This document shows, piece by piece, positions 1 to 8,939 of a DNA stretch of 64,000 nucleotides (position 1 is its first letter; every line of letters begins with the position of its first letter). This DNA is from Bradyrhizobium sp. WSM1417. GTDB lineage: Bacteria; Pseudomonadota; Alphaproteobacteria; Rhizobiales; Xanthobacteraceae. Below the pieces are notes generated by a model that was given only the letters and a program-made list of their open reading frames with translations, did not search any database and was not told the DNA's origin. Location: assembly GCF_000515415.1 (NCBI RefSeq), contig NZ_KI911783.1, positions 226,501 through 290,500 on the forward strand, given 5' to 3'. A program made the position numbers and the translations under genes.

Positions 1-564
1 AAAACCTTCGGTGCCGAACGACAGATGCGTGACGATCTGGTCGAAATCATAGCCGCGATGGTTGAGCGGTGACGGCAGATACTGGCCGAAGAACCAGTAG
101 ACGAGGCAGGCGCCGCACATCAGCGGGAGCGCGGCGCCCATCAGCCGCCGCGTGCCCTCGAAGATCAGGACGGCGAGCAGCGTGCCGACCACGAGATCGA
201 GGCGCGTCGGATCGCCGTCACGTGCGATAAGATCCGCATAGAAGATCCATTGATAAAGCCCGCACAGAAAGCCCGCGCCGCCGATCAGCCAGCCGATCGC
301 GCGGCCGAAATCGCTTTTGGCGGTGAAGTTGCCGATCAGACCGAAGGTGAGGAGAATGAGGAAGCCGACATGGACGCCGCGCACCACCTGGCTCGGCAGA
401 TAGTTGAAAGCCGCGACATAAAGCTGGAACGTCGCGAAGGCGATGCCGATCCAGTAGGCGAGCGTGCCCCACCAGCCCGGGCCGAAGCCTTCCGGAAAAC
501 CGTGCTCGAAATTGTCGAACTCGACCTTGATGGGCTCTTGAGCGCCCTCTGCCTTCTCCAGCAT
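1..564 (-). CDS. TRAP transporter permease, fused type (partial, C-terminus outside window)
   Basis: The reverse strand is open from an ATG at 564 to the window edge, giving 188 codons. The translation begins MLEKAEGAQEPIKVEFDNF and continues with several hydrophobic spans (around residues 35-55, 65-82, 88-105, 118-135, 140-157), as in the N-terminal 4-TM part of fused DctQM-type TRAP permeases that pair with TAXI binding proteins. It lies directly downstream of a TAXI solute-binding gene on the same strand, the usual partner. The cargo cannot be told from sequence; TAXI systems often carry dicarboxylates or amino acids. Identification rests on hydrophobicity plus context. Confidence 0.8.
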   Translation of the reverse strand, partial: MLEKAEGAQEPIKVEFDNFEHGFPEGFGPGWWGTLAYWIGIAFATFQLYVAAFNYLPSQVVRGVHVGFLILLTFGLIGNFTAKSDFGRAIGWLIGGAGFLCGLYQWIFYADLIARDGDPTRLDLVVGTLLAVLIFEGTRRLMGAALPLMCGACLVYWFFGQYLPSPLNHRGYDFDQIVTHLSFGTEGF

Positions 565-619
565 TTCAACCCATCCCCAATCGTCGAGCGCTTATAGCAT
601 TGGCACGGTCCATCCGCGC

Positions 620-706
620 CGTCATGCCCGGGCTTGACCCGGGCATCCACGATCTTTCTCGCTTGGCCTTGGAACGTGGATGGCCGGGACAAGCCCGGCC
701 ATGACG
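620..706. repeat. Intergenic palindromic repeat (family A)
   Basis: The arms CGTCATGCCCGGGCTTG and CAAGCCCGGCCATGACG are inverted around a short centre. It sits between the TAXI binding-protein gene and the TRAP permease gene, so its transcript would fold between two co-oriented cistrons. The same general style (GTCAT...ATGAC ends) recurs at 2851-2953 and 5386-5490. Confidence 0.75.
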
Positions 707-724
707 TCCGATAACGAAAGCTGA

Positions 725-1672
725 TTACTTGATCAGCCCTTTTTCCTTGTAATAGCGGATCGCGCCGGGGTGCAGCGGAACGGGGCTGCCGCTGGCGGCC
801 GTCTCGAGCTTGATCTCCTTGCCGGCCGCATGCGCGTTGGCGAGCTCGGGCAGCGACTCGTAGATCAGTTTTGTCATCTGGTAGGCGAGATCGTCCGACA
901 CCGCCGAGCTGGTGACGAGATAGTTGATCACGGCCGCGGTCGGCACGTCCTTATCCTGCCCGGTGTAGGTGTTGGCGGGAATGGTCGCCGCGACGAAGGG
1001 CAGGCCGATCTTGTCGACGGTCTCCTTCGGCACCGACACCACCGTGATCGGGCTCGAGGTCGACAGATCCTTCAGCGAGGCCACGCCGAGGCCGGCCGAT
1101 TGCAAGGTCGCGGCGAGCTGGCGGTTCTTCATGAGATCGACGGATTCGGCAAACGGCAGATACTCGACCTTGCCGAGATCCTTGTAGCTCATGCCGGCCG
1201 CCGCCAGGATCGCGCGCGAATTCAGCTCCGTGCCCGATTTCGGCGCGCCGACCGACAGGCTCTTGCCCTTGAGGTCCGCCAGCGTCTTGATGCCGCTCTC
1301 GGCGGTCGCGACGATCTGGATGTAGTTCGGATAGATCGCGCCGATGGTCCTGAGCTTGTCGAGCTTGGACTTGAAGCCCGCTTCCTCGTCGCCATCCCAG
1401 GCGGCCTTGAGCGAGTCGCCCAGCGTGAACGCGATCTCGCCGCGGCCCTGCTGAAGCAGGATCAGGTTCTCGACCGACGCCTTGGTGGCCTGCACCTGCG
1501 TCTTCACGTTCGGAATCTTGTCGCCGTAGATCTTCCCGATCGCGACCCCGAGCGGATAGTAGACGCCGGAGGTGCCGCCGGTCAGCACGTTGATGAAGGA
1601 TTGCGCCTGCGCACAAGGCGCCGACGCCGCCAGAGCAAGAGCCGTGGCCACGCCGAAAATTGTCCGTTTCAT
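725..1672 (-). CDS. TAXI family TRAP transporter solute-binding protein
   Basis: This periplasmic binding protein of 315 aa captures a substrate for the TRAP permease encoded downstream. An N-terminal signal peptide (residues 1-24, ending CAQA) is followed by the TAXI hallmark INVLTGGTSGVYYPLG and by the SVGAPKSGTELNSRAIL segment typical of the family. I chose the ATG at 1672 over one 22 codons upstream because it starts the signal peptide and follows GGAGTGGAAAGAAC. It is separated from the permease by about 160 nt holding a palindromic repeat, which could set unequal expression of binding protein and permease. The substrate is unknown. Confidence 0.93.
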   Translation of the reverse strand: MKRTIFGVATALALAASAPCAQAQSFINVLTGGTSGVYYPLGVAIGKIYGDKIPNVKTQVQATKASVENLILLQQGRGEIAFTLGDSLKAAWDGDEEAGFKSKLDKLRTIGAIYPNYIQIVATAESGIKTLADLKGKSLSVGAPKSGTELNSRAILAAAGMSYKDLGKVEYLPFAESVDLMKNRQLAATLQSAGLGVASLKDLSTSSPITVVSVPKETVDKIGLPFVAATIPANTYTGQDKDVPTAAVINYLVTSSAVSDDLAYQMTKLIYESLPELANAHAAGKEIKLETAASGSPVPLHPGAIRYYKEKGLIK

Positions 1673-1835
1673 GTTCTTTCCACTCCCCAAACCGGCCGGG
1701 AAGTTGGCCGGATGAGGGGTGCGGGTCAACCCATCCAAAAGTCAAAACAGGACTGCGGTAAATGGCTGTCCTGGCTCGATTTTTGGGGAACTCGGCGGGT
1801 GCGGCGAGGTGGCGCAGCCAGGCGTGGACAGCCCC

Positions 1836-2315
1836 TCACTGGAAGGTCATGTCCAGGCATTTGGAGATGTCGGAGCCGAGGCCGGACGAGATGATGATGC
1901 AGCCGCGGACTTTCTGCGCGCCCACGTCGGCGGCCCAGACCGAGTAGCCGCCGGGGCCGAAGAAGGAATTGGTGTTCGGCGGCTCGGTCTCGGTGGCGTC
2001 GAAATCGTAATGGCCGTCGGTCTCGAAGATGCGCGGCTTCTTGGTGCAGGCGCCGTCGGTCTGGACGTTGATGACTTCCTTGTTGTCGCGGGTCAGCGCC
2101 AGCGAGACCTGGCAGCGGAAATATTCCGAGGTCTTGGTGTTGAAGAGGTAGGTGTATGACTTGCAGGTCGCGGTGTTCAGCTTGCCCGGGGCCAGGCCGC
2201 GGCTGCACGAAATCCGCTGGTTGTGGCTGAGCTGGTAATCATCGGCCCGGGCGGCCGGCGCGAGCGCCGTCAGCATCAGGCCGGCGGCCCAGCAAGCTTT
2301 CATGACGAGGTTCAT
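1836..2315 (-). CDS. Secreted hypothetical protein
   Basis: The product is about 159 aa with a signal peptide (cleavage near ARA-DDYQL) and four cysteines in the first two thirds of the mature part (ISCSRG, ATCKSY, FRCQVS, GACTKK) plus two near the end, suggesting a disulfide-bonded periplasmic protein. I chose the ATG at 2315 because AGGGG lies 9 nt upstream; an in-frame ATG at 2324 directly abuts that sequence. I do not recognise a family. It is monocistronic, with a spacer of about 160 nt before the TAXI gene. Confidence 0.7.
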   Translation of the reverse strand: MNLVMKACWAAGLMLTALAPAARADDYQLSHNQRISCSRGLAPGKLNTATCKSYTYLFNTKTSEYFRCQVSLALTRDNKEVINVQTDGACTKKPRIFETDGHYDFDATETEPPNTNSFFGPGGYSVWAADVGAQKVRGCIIISSGLGSDISKCLDMTFQ

Positions 2316-2509
2316 TCGAATCATCCCCTACCCAATGTTTTTGTCGAATTGCGTTCTAGACGGAAAGCGGAACATAGTCGCGCGGGGACGAAGGGAAAAT
2401 CACAAACTGCTCGGCAAGACGTGAACCGCTGCGGCGCTTTCGCAAATTGACCCGGATGCATCGTTCGTGATTTGTTCAAGCCGGGCGCCTCGATGGGGAG
2501 GATAGGGTG

Positions 2510-2812
2510 ATGGCAATTTCAACAAAGATCTTTCTGGTGACGGCCGTGCTCGGCGTGTTCGCTGCGCCCGCATTGGCGCAGACCGCTGCAACACCTTGGG
2601 AGCTCAAGCCCGACACCGGCTACGCCTATGACAAGGACGGCAAGACCTTTTCCTACAAGATGGGCACCAGCAATGCCGGTGAACTCCTGAAGGGCGCCAA
2701 GAAGGTGCCGAAGGGCACGCTGTTCTTCCTCGGCCACAACGGCCAGCTCTACATGCGCAGCGGCCCGTATCTGGAAGGCGACGGCAAGTTCAAGTTCGGG
2801 TCGGATCAGTAG
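2510..2812 (+). CDS. Small secreted hypothetical protein
   Basis: A 100-aa product with a clear signal peptide (residues about 1-22, ending PALA-Q). The mature part is rich in Gly and Lys and contains GYAYDKDGKTFSYKMG. No cysteines and no membrane span follow the signal. GGGGAGGAT lies just upstream of the ATG at 2510; the GTG three bases earlier is less likely. The gene is divergent from the secreted protein ending at 1836. I do not recognise the family. Confidence 0.72.
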   Translation: MAISTKIFLVTAVLGVFAAPALAQTAATPWELKPDTGYAYDKDGKTFSYKMGTSNAGELLKGAKKVPKGTLFFLGHNGQLYMRSGPYLEGDGKFKFGSDQ

Positions 2813-2850
2813 GGCGAGGCTGGCGGACGACAGCGCCGCCGCGCCCTCGG

Positions 2851-2953
2851 TGTCATCGTCCGCGAAGGCGGACGATCCAGTATTCCAGAGATGGTAGTGC
2901 TTGAACGGAGACGCCGCGGCGTACTGGATGCCCCGCCTGCGCGTGACATGACA
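2851..2953. repeat. Intergenic palindromic repeat (family A-like)
   Basis: TGTCATCGTCCGCGAAGGCGG at the left is partly complementary to the right end (CCGCCTGCGCGTGACATGACA). Internal halves ATCCAGTATTCC and GTACTGGAT also pair. It fills the space between two convergent genes, where it could act as a bidirectional transcript end. Confidence 0.65.
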
Positions 2954-2964
2954 GCTACCGAGGA

Positions 2965-4179
2965 CTAAAACGCGCCCGCCAGCTCCCGCGCGCCGGCATT
3001 GTTGCTGTTGCTGTCCATCCTCGTGTCCGTCACCGCCAGCAGCTTCGCCACCGTGTTGTGGCGGATCGCGACCGGGTTGCGCTCGTAGCCACCGCGCTGG
3101 AAGAAGTTCGAGGTCGGCACCTGCTCGCGCATCGCCTGCGGCATCGTCACCATGTCGAGGCCGGTGCCGTCGCCGGTGAGGTTCATCATCTCGAGCTCGG
3201 CCGCGCTGAGCGGGCGGCTATAACCCTTGGCGCGTGCGAACAGCACCGAGGTGAGCAGCTTGTGGGTCTGCAGCATCGGCCCGATGTCGATGTCGAGCAC
3301 CATGGCATGCATGGCCCAGCCCTGCGCGGTGTTGCCGATCTTCTCGTGCTCCGACCAGGTGTCGGGCACCGATTTGGCATGCGCCACCATTTTCTTGAGC
3401 ACAGTGAGCTTGTGCTCGAGCGACTGGCGCGCCGGGCCCGAGGTCCTCGCCACCTTGTCTGAAAGCGCGCGGATGAATTCATGGCCTTGCTCGGCCAGCA
3501 ACTCGACGCTGTTGGTCGTCAGCAGCTGGTTGTAGCCCATCGCGGTCGAAATGGCGCGCTTGCCGCCATGCTCGATTCCCGCCTGCACGTCGTAACTGCC
3601 GGTGCCGCCGGTCTCGAACGCATAGACCCGCACCGCCTGCTCGCGCGTCAGCCCCGAGGCCAGCGCGTAGCGTGCATAGACGCGCTTGAATTCGACTTCG
3701 CTGGCCGGCCGCTGCGGCGTGAACTGGTAGAGTTCCTGCGCCGCACGCAGCAGATCGGCGACCACGGGGATCGGCTTTTTTGTCGGGCGGTCCGGGGTTT
3801 CCTCCGGCTCCGGATTCACCGGCCGTTTCGGCCCGTTATAGAGCGGCGGGTGCTCCAGCACGTAGTCGTCGAGCGTGATCTGCTGACCGCTGCGCCGCTT
3901 GGCGTTGCGACCTTTCCGCTTCTCGGAGATCTGACTCCAATAGGCGCCGGCTTCCTCGTCAAAGGCTGCGCGCGCCGCCTGATACTCCTGCAGCTTGCGA
4001 CGATATTCGAGCACGGCGGGCGACCCGCCGCCTTGCGCAAAGAACTGCGACAACAGCTGGGCATTAGCATTGCGGACGGCCGGCGGCAGCGCGTCGGATT
4101 CGCCACCGCGCGCAACGGGCGCGAGCAGGACGAGCGCGAGTGGAACCAGTCTCACGGCATTTCGAATCGATTGATGCAT
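2965..4179 (-). CDS. Secreted protein with lysozyme/transglycosylase-like region
   Basis: A 404-aa protein with a signal peptide (residues 1-25, cleavage near ARG-GESDA). The N-terminal third is charged and probably helical (QEYQAARAAFDEEAGAYW). The central part around residues 180-220 reads YAFETGGTGSYDVQAG followed by ISTAMGYNQLL. This resembles the E...G and A(M)G.NQL signature of lytic transglycosylase-like domains, with the Glu as candidate catalytic acid. The start follows GAGGG, 4 nt upstream. No LysM or SPOR domain is seen. A peptidoglycan function is an inference from this short resemblance only. Confidence 0.7.
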   Translation of the reverse strand: MHQSIRNAVRLVPLALVLLAPVARGGESDALPPAVRNANAQLLSQFFAQGGGSPAVLEYRRKLQEYQAARAAFDEEAGAYWSQISEKRKGRNAKRRSGQQITLDDYVLEHPPLYNGPKRPVNPEPEETPDRPTKKPIPVVADLLRAAQELYQFTPQRPASEVEFKRVYARYALASGLTREQAVRVYAFETGGTGSYDVQAGIEHGGKRAISTAMGYNQLLTTNSVELLAEQGHEFIRALSDKVARTSGPARQSLEHKLTVLKKMVAHAKSVPDTWSEHEKIGNTAQGWAMHAMVLDIDIGPMLQTHKLLTSVLFARAKGYSRPLSAAELEMMNLTGDGTGLDMVTMPQAMREQVPTSNFFQRGGYERNPVAIRHNTVAKLLAVTDTRMDSNSNNAGARELAGAF

Positions 4180-4249
4180 GCTGCCCTCTTAGCAGGCATC
4201 CGGTAACCGTCACGTTAACACGTCGTTTACCTCGTTTTCGTCCCTCGCG

Positions 4250-4876
4250 TCACTTCCAGGCGAATACCGGCTGTTCCAGCTCGGTGACGCGGGTGTGCCG
4301 CCCCGCCAGTACCTCGCGGAACTGGTAGATCAGGGCCGCCGTCGGCGCGTGGATCAGGCTCGACTGATGATGAAAGCGGATCACACGGCGCGTGCTCTCG
4401 GGGATCACGACGAAATCGAAAGCGTCGGAGCGCTCGACCGTCGCAAGCGCGATGCGGTGGACGGAGGCGACCTCGTCCGGGTTTGGTTTGATCGCGGCAC
4501 TATCGGCGGCCCAGACCACGACCGGCGTAATCAGATAGCCCGAGCGGGTCGGATAATCATCCAGCGTGCCGAGCACCTCCGCGCTGGTGAGGTGGAGGCC
4601 TAGCTCCTCGTCGAGTTCGCGCAGCGCCGCCTCGACCGGCGTCTCGCCGGCATCGCAGCGGCCGCCGGGCAAGGCCCATTGCCCGCGATGGGCGCGCAAA
4701 TGAGATGCGCGTAGCGTGAGCAGCAACGCCGTGTCATCGCTCTCGCTGGCCGCAGTCAGCGCAACTGCCACCGCGGCGCGCTTCAACGCCGCCGGCGCTT
4801 CGTCCTCCGGCAGCCGCGTGAAGGCCGCGCAGGCGGCCGCGATATTCCGCCGTGTGGCATCGTCGAACGGTCTCAT
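4250..4876 (-). CDS. NUDIX hydrolase (CoA pyrophosphatase-like)
   Basis: A 208-aa cytoplasmic hydrolase of nucleoside diphosphates linked to another moiety. It has a full Nudix box, GRCDAGE-x7-RELDEELGL (GX5EX7REUXEEXGU), at about residues 71-93, preceded by [12 protein letters not shown]. The length and the LLTLR...H.GQWALPGG arrangement resemble the NudL/YeaB group that cleaves coenzyme A, but the specific NudL signature was not verified. It is divergently transcribed from a thioesterase gene 68 nt away, so the two may share a control region; CoA chemistry would link them. Confidence 0.9.
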   Translation of the reverse strand: MRPFDDATRRNIAAACAAFTRLPEDEAPAALKRAAVAVALTAASESDDTALLLTLRASHLRAHRGQWALPGGRCDAGETPVEAALRELDEELGLHLTSAEVLGTLDDYPTRSGYLITPVVVWAADSAAIKPNPDEVASVHRIALATVERSDAFDFVVIPESTRRVIRFHHQSSLIHAPTAALIYQFREVLAGRHTRVTELEQPVFAWK

Positions 4877-4944
4877 GATGCTTGACTACACCACGTCCGG
4901 CCCCGATGAAATGAGATCGCACGACCCGCTCAGGAATGGACGAC

Positions 4945-5370
4945 ATGACCAATAAGGCAGCCGCAAGGCTGAAAGCAGACGGCTGGACCATTCTGGAGAC
5001 CACGGGCTTCATGCATCTGATCGGCCCCCTGTGGGAGCGCAAGGTCGACGGCCAATACGAATTCGCACTCGCAACCGAGGACAAGCACCACAATCGCCGC
5101 GGCATGGTCCAGGGCGGCGTGATGATGACCTTCGCGGACCGTACCTGCGGCATGACCGCCCGCTACGTCTCCGGCAAGGAGTTCATGGCGACGGTGCAGC
5201 TCGACACCCATTTCGTCGAAGCCGGCCAGATCGGCGATATCCTGATCTCCCGCCCGCGCGTGGTGCGCGCGACGCGCAGCCTGATCTTCATGAGCACCGA
5301 GGTCAGCGTGGACGGCCGCTGCTTGGTGATGGCTAATGGTGTGTTCAAGATTTTGAAGGGGCCGGGGTAG
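4945..5370 (+). CDS. PaaI family hotdog-fold thioesterase
   Basis: A 141-aa acyl-CoA thioesterase of the hotdog fold. The motif HHNRRGMVQGGVMMTFAD (about residues 49-66) matches the HxNxxGxxxGG...D signature of PaaI-like enzymes. I chose ATG 4945 because AGGA lies 9 nt upstream; an ATG at 4936 directly abuts that sequence. The natural acyl-CoA is unknown. The gene is single, divergent from the NUDIX hydrolase, and followed by two palindromic repeats. Confidence 0.9.
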   Translation: MTNKAAARLKADGWTILETTGFMHLIGPLWERKVDGQYEFALATEDKHHNRRGMVQGGVMMTFADRTCGMTARYVSGKEFMATVQLDTHFVEAGQIGDILISRPRVVRATRSLIFMSTEVSVDGRCLVMANGVFKILKGPG

Positions 5371-5385
5371 GAGCGATACCCACCG

Positions 5386-5490
5386 CTGTCATTCCCCGGG
5401 CAGGCGGGGAATCCAGTACACCGCGGCTTCTCGATTGAACTATAGCCCTCTCGGAATACTGGATCGCCCGGTCAAGCCGGGCGATGACAG
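5386..5490. repeat. Intergenic palindromic repeat (family A)
   Basis: Left end CTGTCATTCCCCGGGC and right end GCCGGGCGATGACAG are imperfectly inverted; ATCCAGTAC and ATACTGGAT pair inside. It lies just downstream of the thioesterase gene. Confidence 0.75.
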
Positions 5491-5521
5491 TTGAGAGCGT
5501 AGGAAGCATCTCCGCCAACGT

Positions 5522-5602
5522 CGTCATTGCGAGCGCAGCGAAGCAATCCAGACTGCCGCCGCAGACGCATCTCTGGATTGCTTCGCTGCGCTCGCAATGA
5601 CC
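5522..5602. repeat. Intergenic palindromic repeat (family B, perfect long hairpin)
   Basis: Two 30-bp arms running from GTCATTGCGAGCGCAGCG to its exact complement CGCTGCGCTCGCAATGAC enclose a loop of about 19 nt. The arms extend through AAGCAATCCAGA / TCTGGATTGCTT. A second, less perfect copy is at 36045-36131. It lies directly upstream of the aldo/keto reductase gene and is open in that frame, so automated start calls may extend the gene into it wrongly. Confidence 0.88.
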
Positions 5603-5652
5603 GAGTGAGACGGTTATGCTGTCGCCCGAAGAAGCAGCTAAGGACGCGCCCC

Positions 5653-6663
5653 ATGCAATACCGCCAACTCGGCCGCAGCGGCCTCAAGGTGTCGCCGATC
5701 TGTTTGGGCACGATGATGTTCGGCGGGCCGACCGATGAAGCCACCTCAAAGCGGATCATCGCGAAGGCGCACGAGGCCGGGATCAACTTCATCGACACCG
5801 CCGATGCCTATTCGAAGGGCGCATCCGAAGAGGTCGTGGGACGCGCGATCGGCAACAACCGTCACGCTTGGGTGCTCGCGACGAAACTTGCGAACCCCAT
5901 GGGCGAGGATCCCAACCGTGTCGGCCTGTCGCGACGCTGGGTGTTGCAAGCGGCAGATGAGAGCCTGAAGCGGCTCTGCACCGACCGCATCGACATCTAT
6001 TATCTGCACAAGGAAGACCATTCGACGCCCCTGGAGGAGACGGTGCGCGCGATGGGCGACCTGATCCGCGCCGGCAAGGTGCGCTATTTCGGCGTCTCGA
6101 ACTACCGCGCTTGGCGCGTCGCCGAAATCTGCAACATCTGCGACCGGCTTGGGATCGACAGGCCCGCGGTGAGCCAGCCCTATTACAACGCCATGAATCG
6201 CATGCCCGAAGTCGAGCACTTCCCGGCCTGCTCCTATTACGGCCTCGGCATCGTGCCCTACAGCCCGCTCGCGCGTGGCGTCCTGACCGGCAAATACAAG
6301 CCCGACGCGGCTCCCGACAAGGAGACGCGCGCAGGCCGCAACGATACGCGCATGATGCAGACCGAATGGCGGTCGGAATCGCTCCAGCTGGCGCAGGAGA
6401 TCAAGGCCCACGCCGAGAAAAAGGGCATCACCGCAGGCCAGTTCGCGGTCGCCTGGGTGCTGAACTCCGCTTTTGTCTCCTCGATCGTTGCCGGTCCGCG
6501 CACCGAGGAGCAATGGGACGGCTACACCGGCGCGCTCGACTATCGTTTCACTGCCGAGGACGAGGCGCTGATCGACAGACTGGTCGTGCCGGGTCATCCC
6601 TCGACGCCGGGCTACAACGACCCGGCCTATCCGATTGAAGGACGTCGCGCGCGGACGGCCTGA
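5653..6663 (+). CDS. Aldo/keto reductase
   Basis: A 336-aa NAD(P)H-dependent reductase of carbonyl compounds with a TIM-barrel fold. The catalytic tetrad is visible: Asp and Tyr in FIDTADAYSKG, Lys in VLATKL, and His in YYLHKED. The C-terminal nucleotide-binding segment includes SIVAGPRTEEQ. I chose ATG 5653 (MQYRQLGRSGLKVSPI), the standard family N-terminus; the 42 codons upstream are read from the palindromic repeat. A TPR protein gene starts 13 nt after the stop and is probably co-transcribed. Confidence 0.94.
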   Translation: MQYRQLGRSGLKVSPICLGTMMFGGPTDEATSKRIIAKAHEAGINFIDTADAYSKGASEEVVGRAIGNNRHAWVLATKLANPMGEDPNRVGLSRRWVLQAADESLKRLCTDRIDIYYLHKEDHSTPLEETVRAMGDLIRAGKVRYFGVSNYRAWRVAEICNICDRLGIDRPAVSQPYYNAMNRMPEVEHFPACSYYGLGIVPYSPLARGVLTGKYKPDAAPDKETRAGRNDTRMMQTEWRSESLQLAQEIKAHAEKKGITAGQFAVAWVLNSAFVSSIVAGPRTEEQWDGYTGALDYRFTAEDEALIDRLVVPGHPSTPGYNDPAYPIEGRRARTA

Positions 6664-6676
6664 GCCGGAGACAAGA

Positions 6677-7990
6677 ATGGCCCTCGAAGATCGCTACGGC
6701 CTGCCGCTATCTACCTCTTCGCCCGAGGCGGCATCCGCTTATGGCGAGGGTGTCGACCTCATGCTCGCGGGCTGGACCGGCACGGCGGAAACGCTGGAGC
6801 GCGCGATTGCGCTCGATCCGGATTTTGCGCTCCCCCAGATCGCCCGCGCCCGCGTGCATGCCTTCTATCAGCAAGGCGATCTGGCACGGCAGAAGGCAGC
6901 ACTCGCGCGCGAGCTCGTGGCGAAACGCGGCACGGAACGCGAGCGCTCGCATGTCGAGACGCTGGCGCTCGCAATCGAGGGCCGGCTGCCCGAGGCGATC
7001 GCGGCGACGATGAAGCACGTCGAGGCCTGGCCGCGCGATGCATTGGTGCTGTCGCTGCCGCTCGGCGCGTTCGGCCTGTACGCGTTCTCCGGCATGGCCG
7101 ATCACGACCGCGCACGACAGGAGCTGTGCGAGCGCGTCGCGCATCACTATGGCGAGGATTGGTGGTTCCTCACCATGTACGGCTGGGCGATGACCGAGAA
7201 CGGCAATGTCAGTCGCGGGCGCGGCGTCACCGAGCGCGGCTTCGAGCTGCGCCGGCAGAATGCCCATGCCGCGCACGCCGTGCTGCATGCGATGTTCGAG
7301 GACGGTTCGATCGAGGCGGCCGACCGGCTCGTCGACGACTGGATCCCCTGTTACGACCGCGCCGGAATTTTGCACGGCCACATCCGCTGGCATCAGGCGC
7401 TCGGCGCGCTGGAGCATGGCGATGCCGCGCGGGCGCTCGCGATCTATGCCGATGTGCTGCAGCCGAAGGCCACACAAGCGCCGCCGCTCAATCTCGTCAC
7501 CGACGGTGCGTCACTGCTCTGGCGCCTGTCGGCTTACGGCCACGCCGTGCCGAGAGCGCTCTGGCTCGAAGCCGATGCCACCGCGCAAGAATTGTTTCCG
7601 AAATCAAGCCTGTCCTTCGCCGATATTCACATGGCGCTGTTCGCGGCTGCGACGCAAAATCGCGAAGCGCTCGCCGCGCGTCTTGCCGCGATCGAGCAGC
7701 GGCTCGCCGACGGCAAGCTGCCGGCCGGTCCCGTGGTGCCGGCGGTCTGCCGCGCGCTGGCCGCCTTTGCGGACGAGGATTACGCGGCTTGCGTGCAAAT
7801 GCTCGCGCCGGTCCTCGGCGAGGTCGTGCGTCTCGGCGGCAGCCACGCCCAGCGCGAGTTGATCGAGGACACTTTTGTCGTTGCCCTCATGCGCAGCGGC
7901 GAGCTGGCCCGCGCCCGCGCCCTGCTCGACGCGCGCCTGCACCGCCGCCCATCCTTGCGCGATGCGCGCTGGCAGGCGGCGATGGGGTAG
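6677..7990 (+). CDS. Tetratricopeptide-repeat protein, TTC38-like
   Basis: A 437-aa helical-repeat protein. The first unit reads ERAIALDPDFALPQIARAR, and further helical pairs follow through MADHDRARQEL and LEHGDAARALAIYADVL. The spacing and the HGHIRWHQALGALE segment resemble the TTC38 family, in which TPRs form a solenoid. No signal peptide. I chose ATG 6677, which follows GGAG by 6 nt; the upstream in-frame ATG lies within the reductase gene. Its function is unknown; TPRs usually hold protein partners. Confidence 0.85.
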   Translation: MALEDRYGLPLSTSSPEAASAYGEGVDLMLAGWTGTAETLERAIALDPDFALPQIARARVHAFYQQGDLARQKAALARELVAKRGTERERSHVETLALAIEGRLPEAIAATMKHVEAWPRDALVLSLPLGAFGLYAFSGMADHDRARQELCERVAHHYGEDWWFLTMYGWAMTENGNVSRGRGVTERGFELRRQNAHAAHAVLHAMFEDGSIEAADRLVDDWIPCYDRAGILHGHIRWHQALGALEHGDAARALAIYADVLQPKATQAPPLNLVTDGASLLWRLSAYGHAVPRALWLEADATAQELFPKSSLSFADIHMALFAAATQNREALAARLAAIEQRLADGKLPAGPVVPAVCRALAAFADEDYAACVQMLAPVLGEVVRLGGSHAQRELIEDTFVVALMRSGELARARALLDARLHRRPSLRDARWQAAMG

Positions 7991-8000
7991 CCCCGCCACG

Positions 8001-8035
8001 AAAAAAACACCGGCCGGGCGGCAAGTGCCGGCCGG
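8001..8035. terminator. GC-rich hairpin after the TPR gene
   Basis: CCGGCCGG repeats in inverted form around a 10-nt loop (8010-8035), with an A-tract at 8001-8007. Read on the minus strand the hairpin is followed by a T-tract, so it is best formed as a terminator for that direction, although the upstream gene is on the plus strand. It may simply be a bidirectional transcript end. Confidence 0.35.
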
Positions 8036-8187
8036 GAATGGGTCGGGCGATCTGGGCGAATCGCCGTTGGGGTGGCGCGGTGGTATTTCAGACGGATTTG
8101 GCTGAGCAAACGGGATCGCAACCAATTTGCGGTTCGCTGGTTGTCGGACGGAACTTTTCCGTGGTTCCCTGGCATGTGAGCCTTCCG

Positions 8188-8778
8188 ATGCGCCTCTGCC
8201 GATCCATCCTCGCTGTCGCCCTCGTCGCCACGTTCGTCCTCTTGACAAGCCCTTGTTTTGCCGAGTCTTCCGCGCCGATTCCCGTCAACAATCCACCCGG
8301 GCAGCAGAGCGCCTTTATCGACTTGCTGGCGCTGATGTCCGGCCACTGCAAGACGTTGAAGGTCGCCGGCCGCACCTTCGCCTGCAAGACGGTGGCCTAC
8401 GCCCACGGCGACAGGGGCCGGGTCAATTTCACGGTCGCGGTCGACGATCCCGCCGACGAGAATCACGTCGTGTCGTTCTCCGGCGAGAACGGCAAGCGCG
8501 CCGACGACAACTCCTATGAGCTGCCGATCGACCGCATGCTGCTCAACTCCAAGGACCGCCCCAAGGTCGACGGACTGCCGGTGCCGGCCGAGCAGACCTC
8601 CACCGGCCTCTGCCGCCAGACCGGCAATTTCGCCGCCAAGAAGGTGACTGACGTCACCTGCTCCGCCACCGACAGCGAAGGCCGCCGCTACGAACTGCTG
8701 TTCGTTTCCGACGGCTCGCCCGTGAGCGTGCGTCGTATCAGGCAGTCGGCGCCGTCGATCCAGGATCCGTTCAAGTAG
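8188..8778 (+). CDS. Secreted hypothetical protein
   Basis: A 196-aa product with a signal peptide (residues 1-25, ending PCFA-ESS). The mature part has cysteines at SGHCKTL, FACKTV, GLCRQT and VTCSAT, spaced as if in two disulfides, and no membrane span. The frame stays open far upstream across the TPR gene, but the signal peptide fixes the start at ATG 8188. I do not recognise a family; it is probably a periplasmic protein. Confidence 0.72.
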   Translation: MRLCRSILAVALVATFVLLTSPCFAESSAPIPVNNPPGQQSAFIDLLALMSGHCKTLKVAGRTFACKTVAYAHGDRGRVNFTVAVDDPADENHVVSFSGENGKRADDNSYELPIDRMLLNSKDRPKVDGLPVPAEQTSTGLCRQTGNFAAKKVTDVTCSATDSEGRRYELLFVSDGSPVSVRRIRQSAPSIQDPFK

Positions 8779-8939
8779 CGGTCCTTCTTCGCTCTGCATG
8801 CGGGCCAAGTGAACCGCCGCCTGCGCGGCACAGCCGGATCAAATCCTTTCATTGAAACTTCGGAACCGGCAGGTATGCTCGGATGCGACCTCATCGAGGA
8901 GGCGCCCGTTGCAAACACAGGCCAGGCACAGAGTCAGCA

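Noticed and set aside
7126..8187. Plus-strand frame extending the 8188 gene upstream
   Set aside because: It lies in another frame of the TPR gene and is Arg-rich; the signal peptide at 8188 marks the real start.
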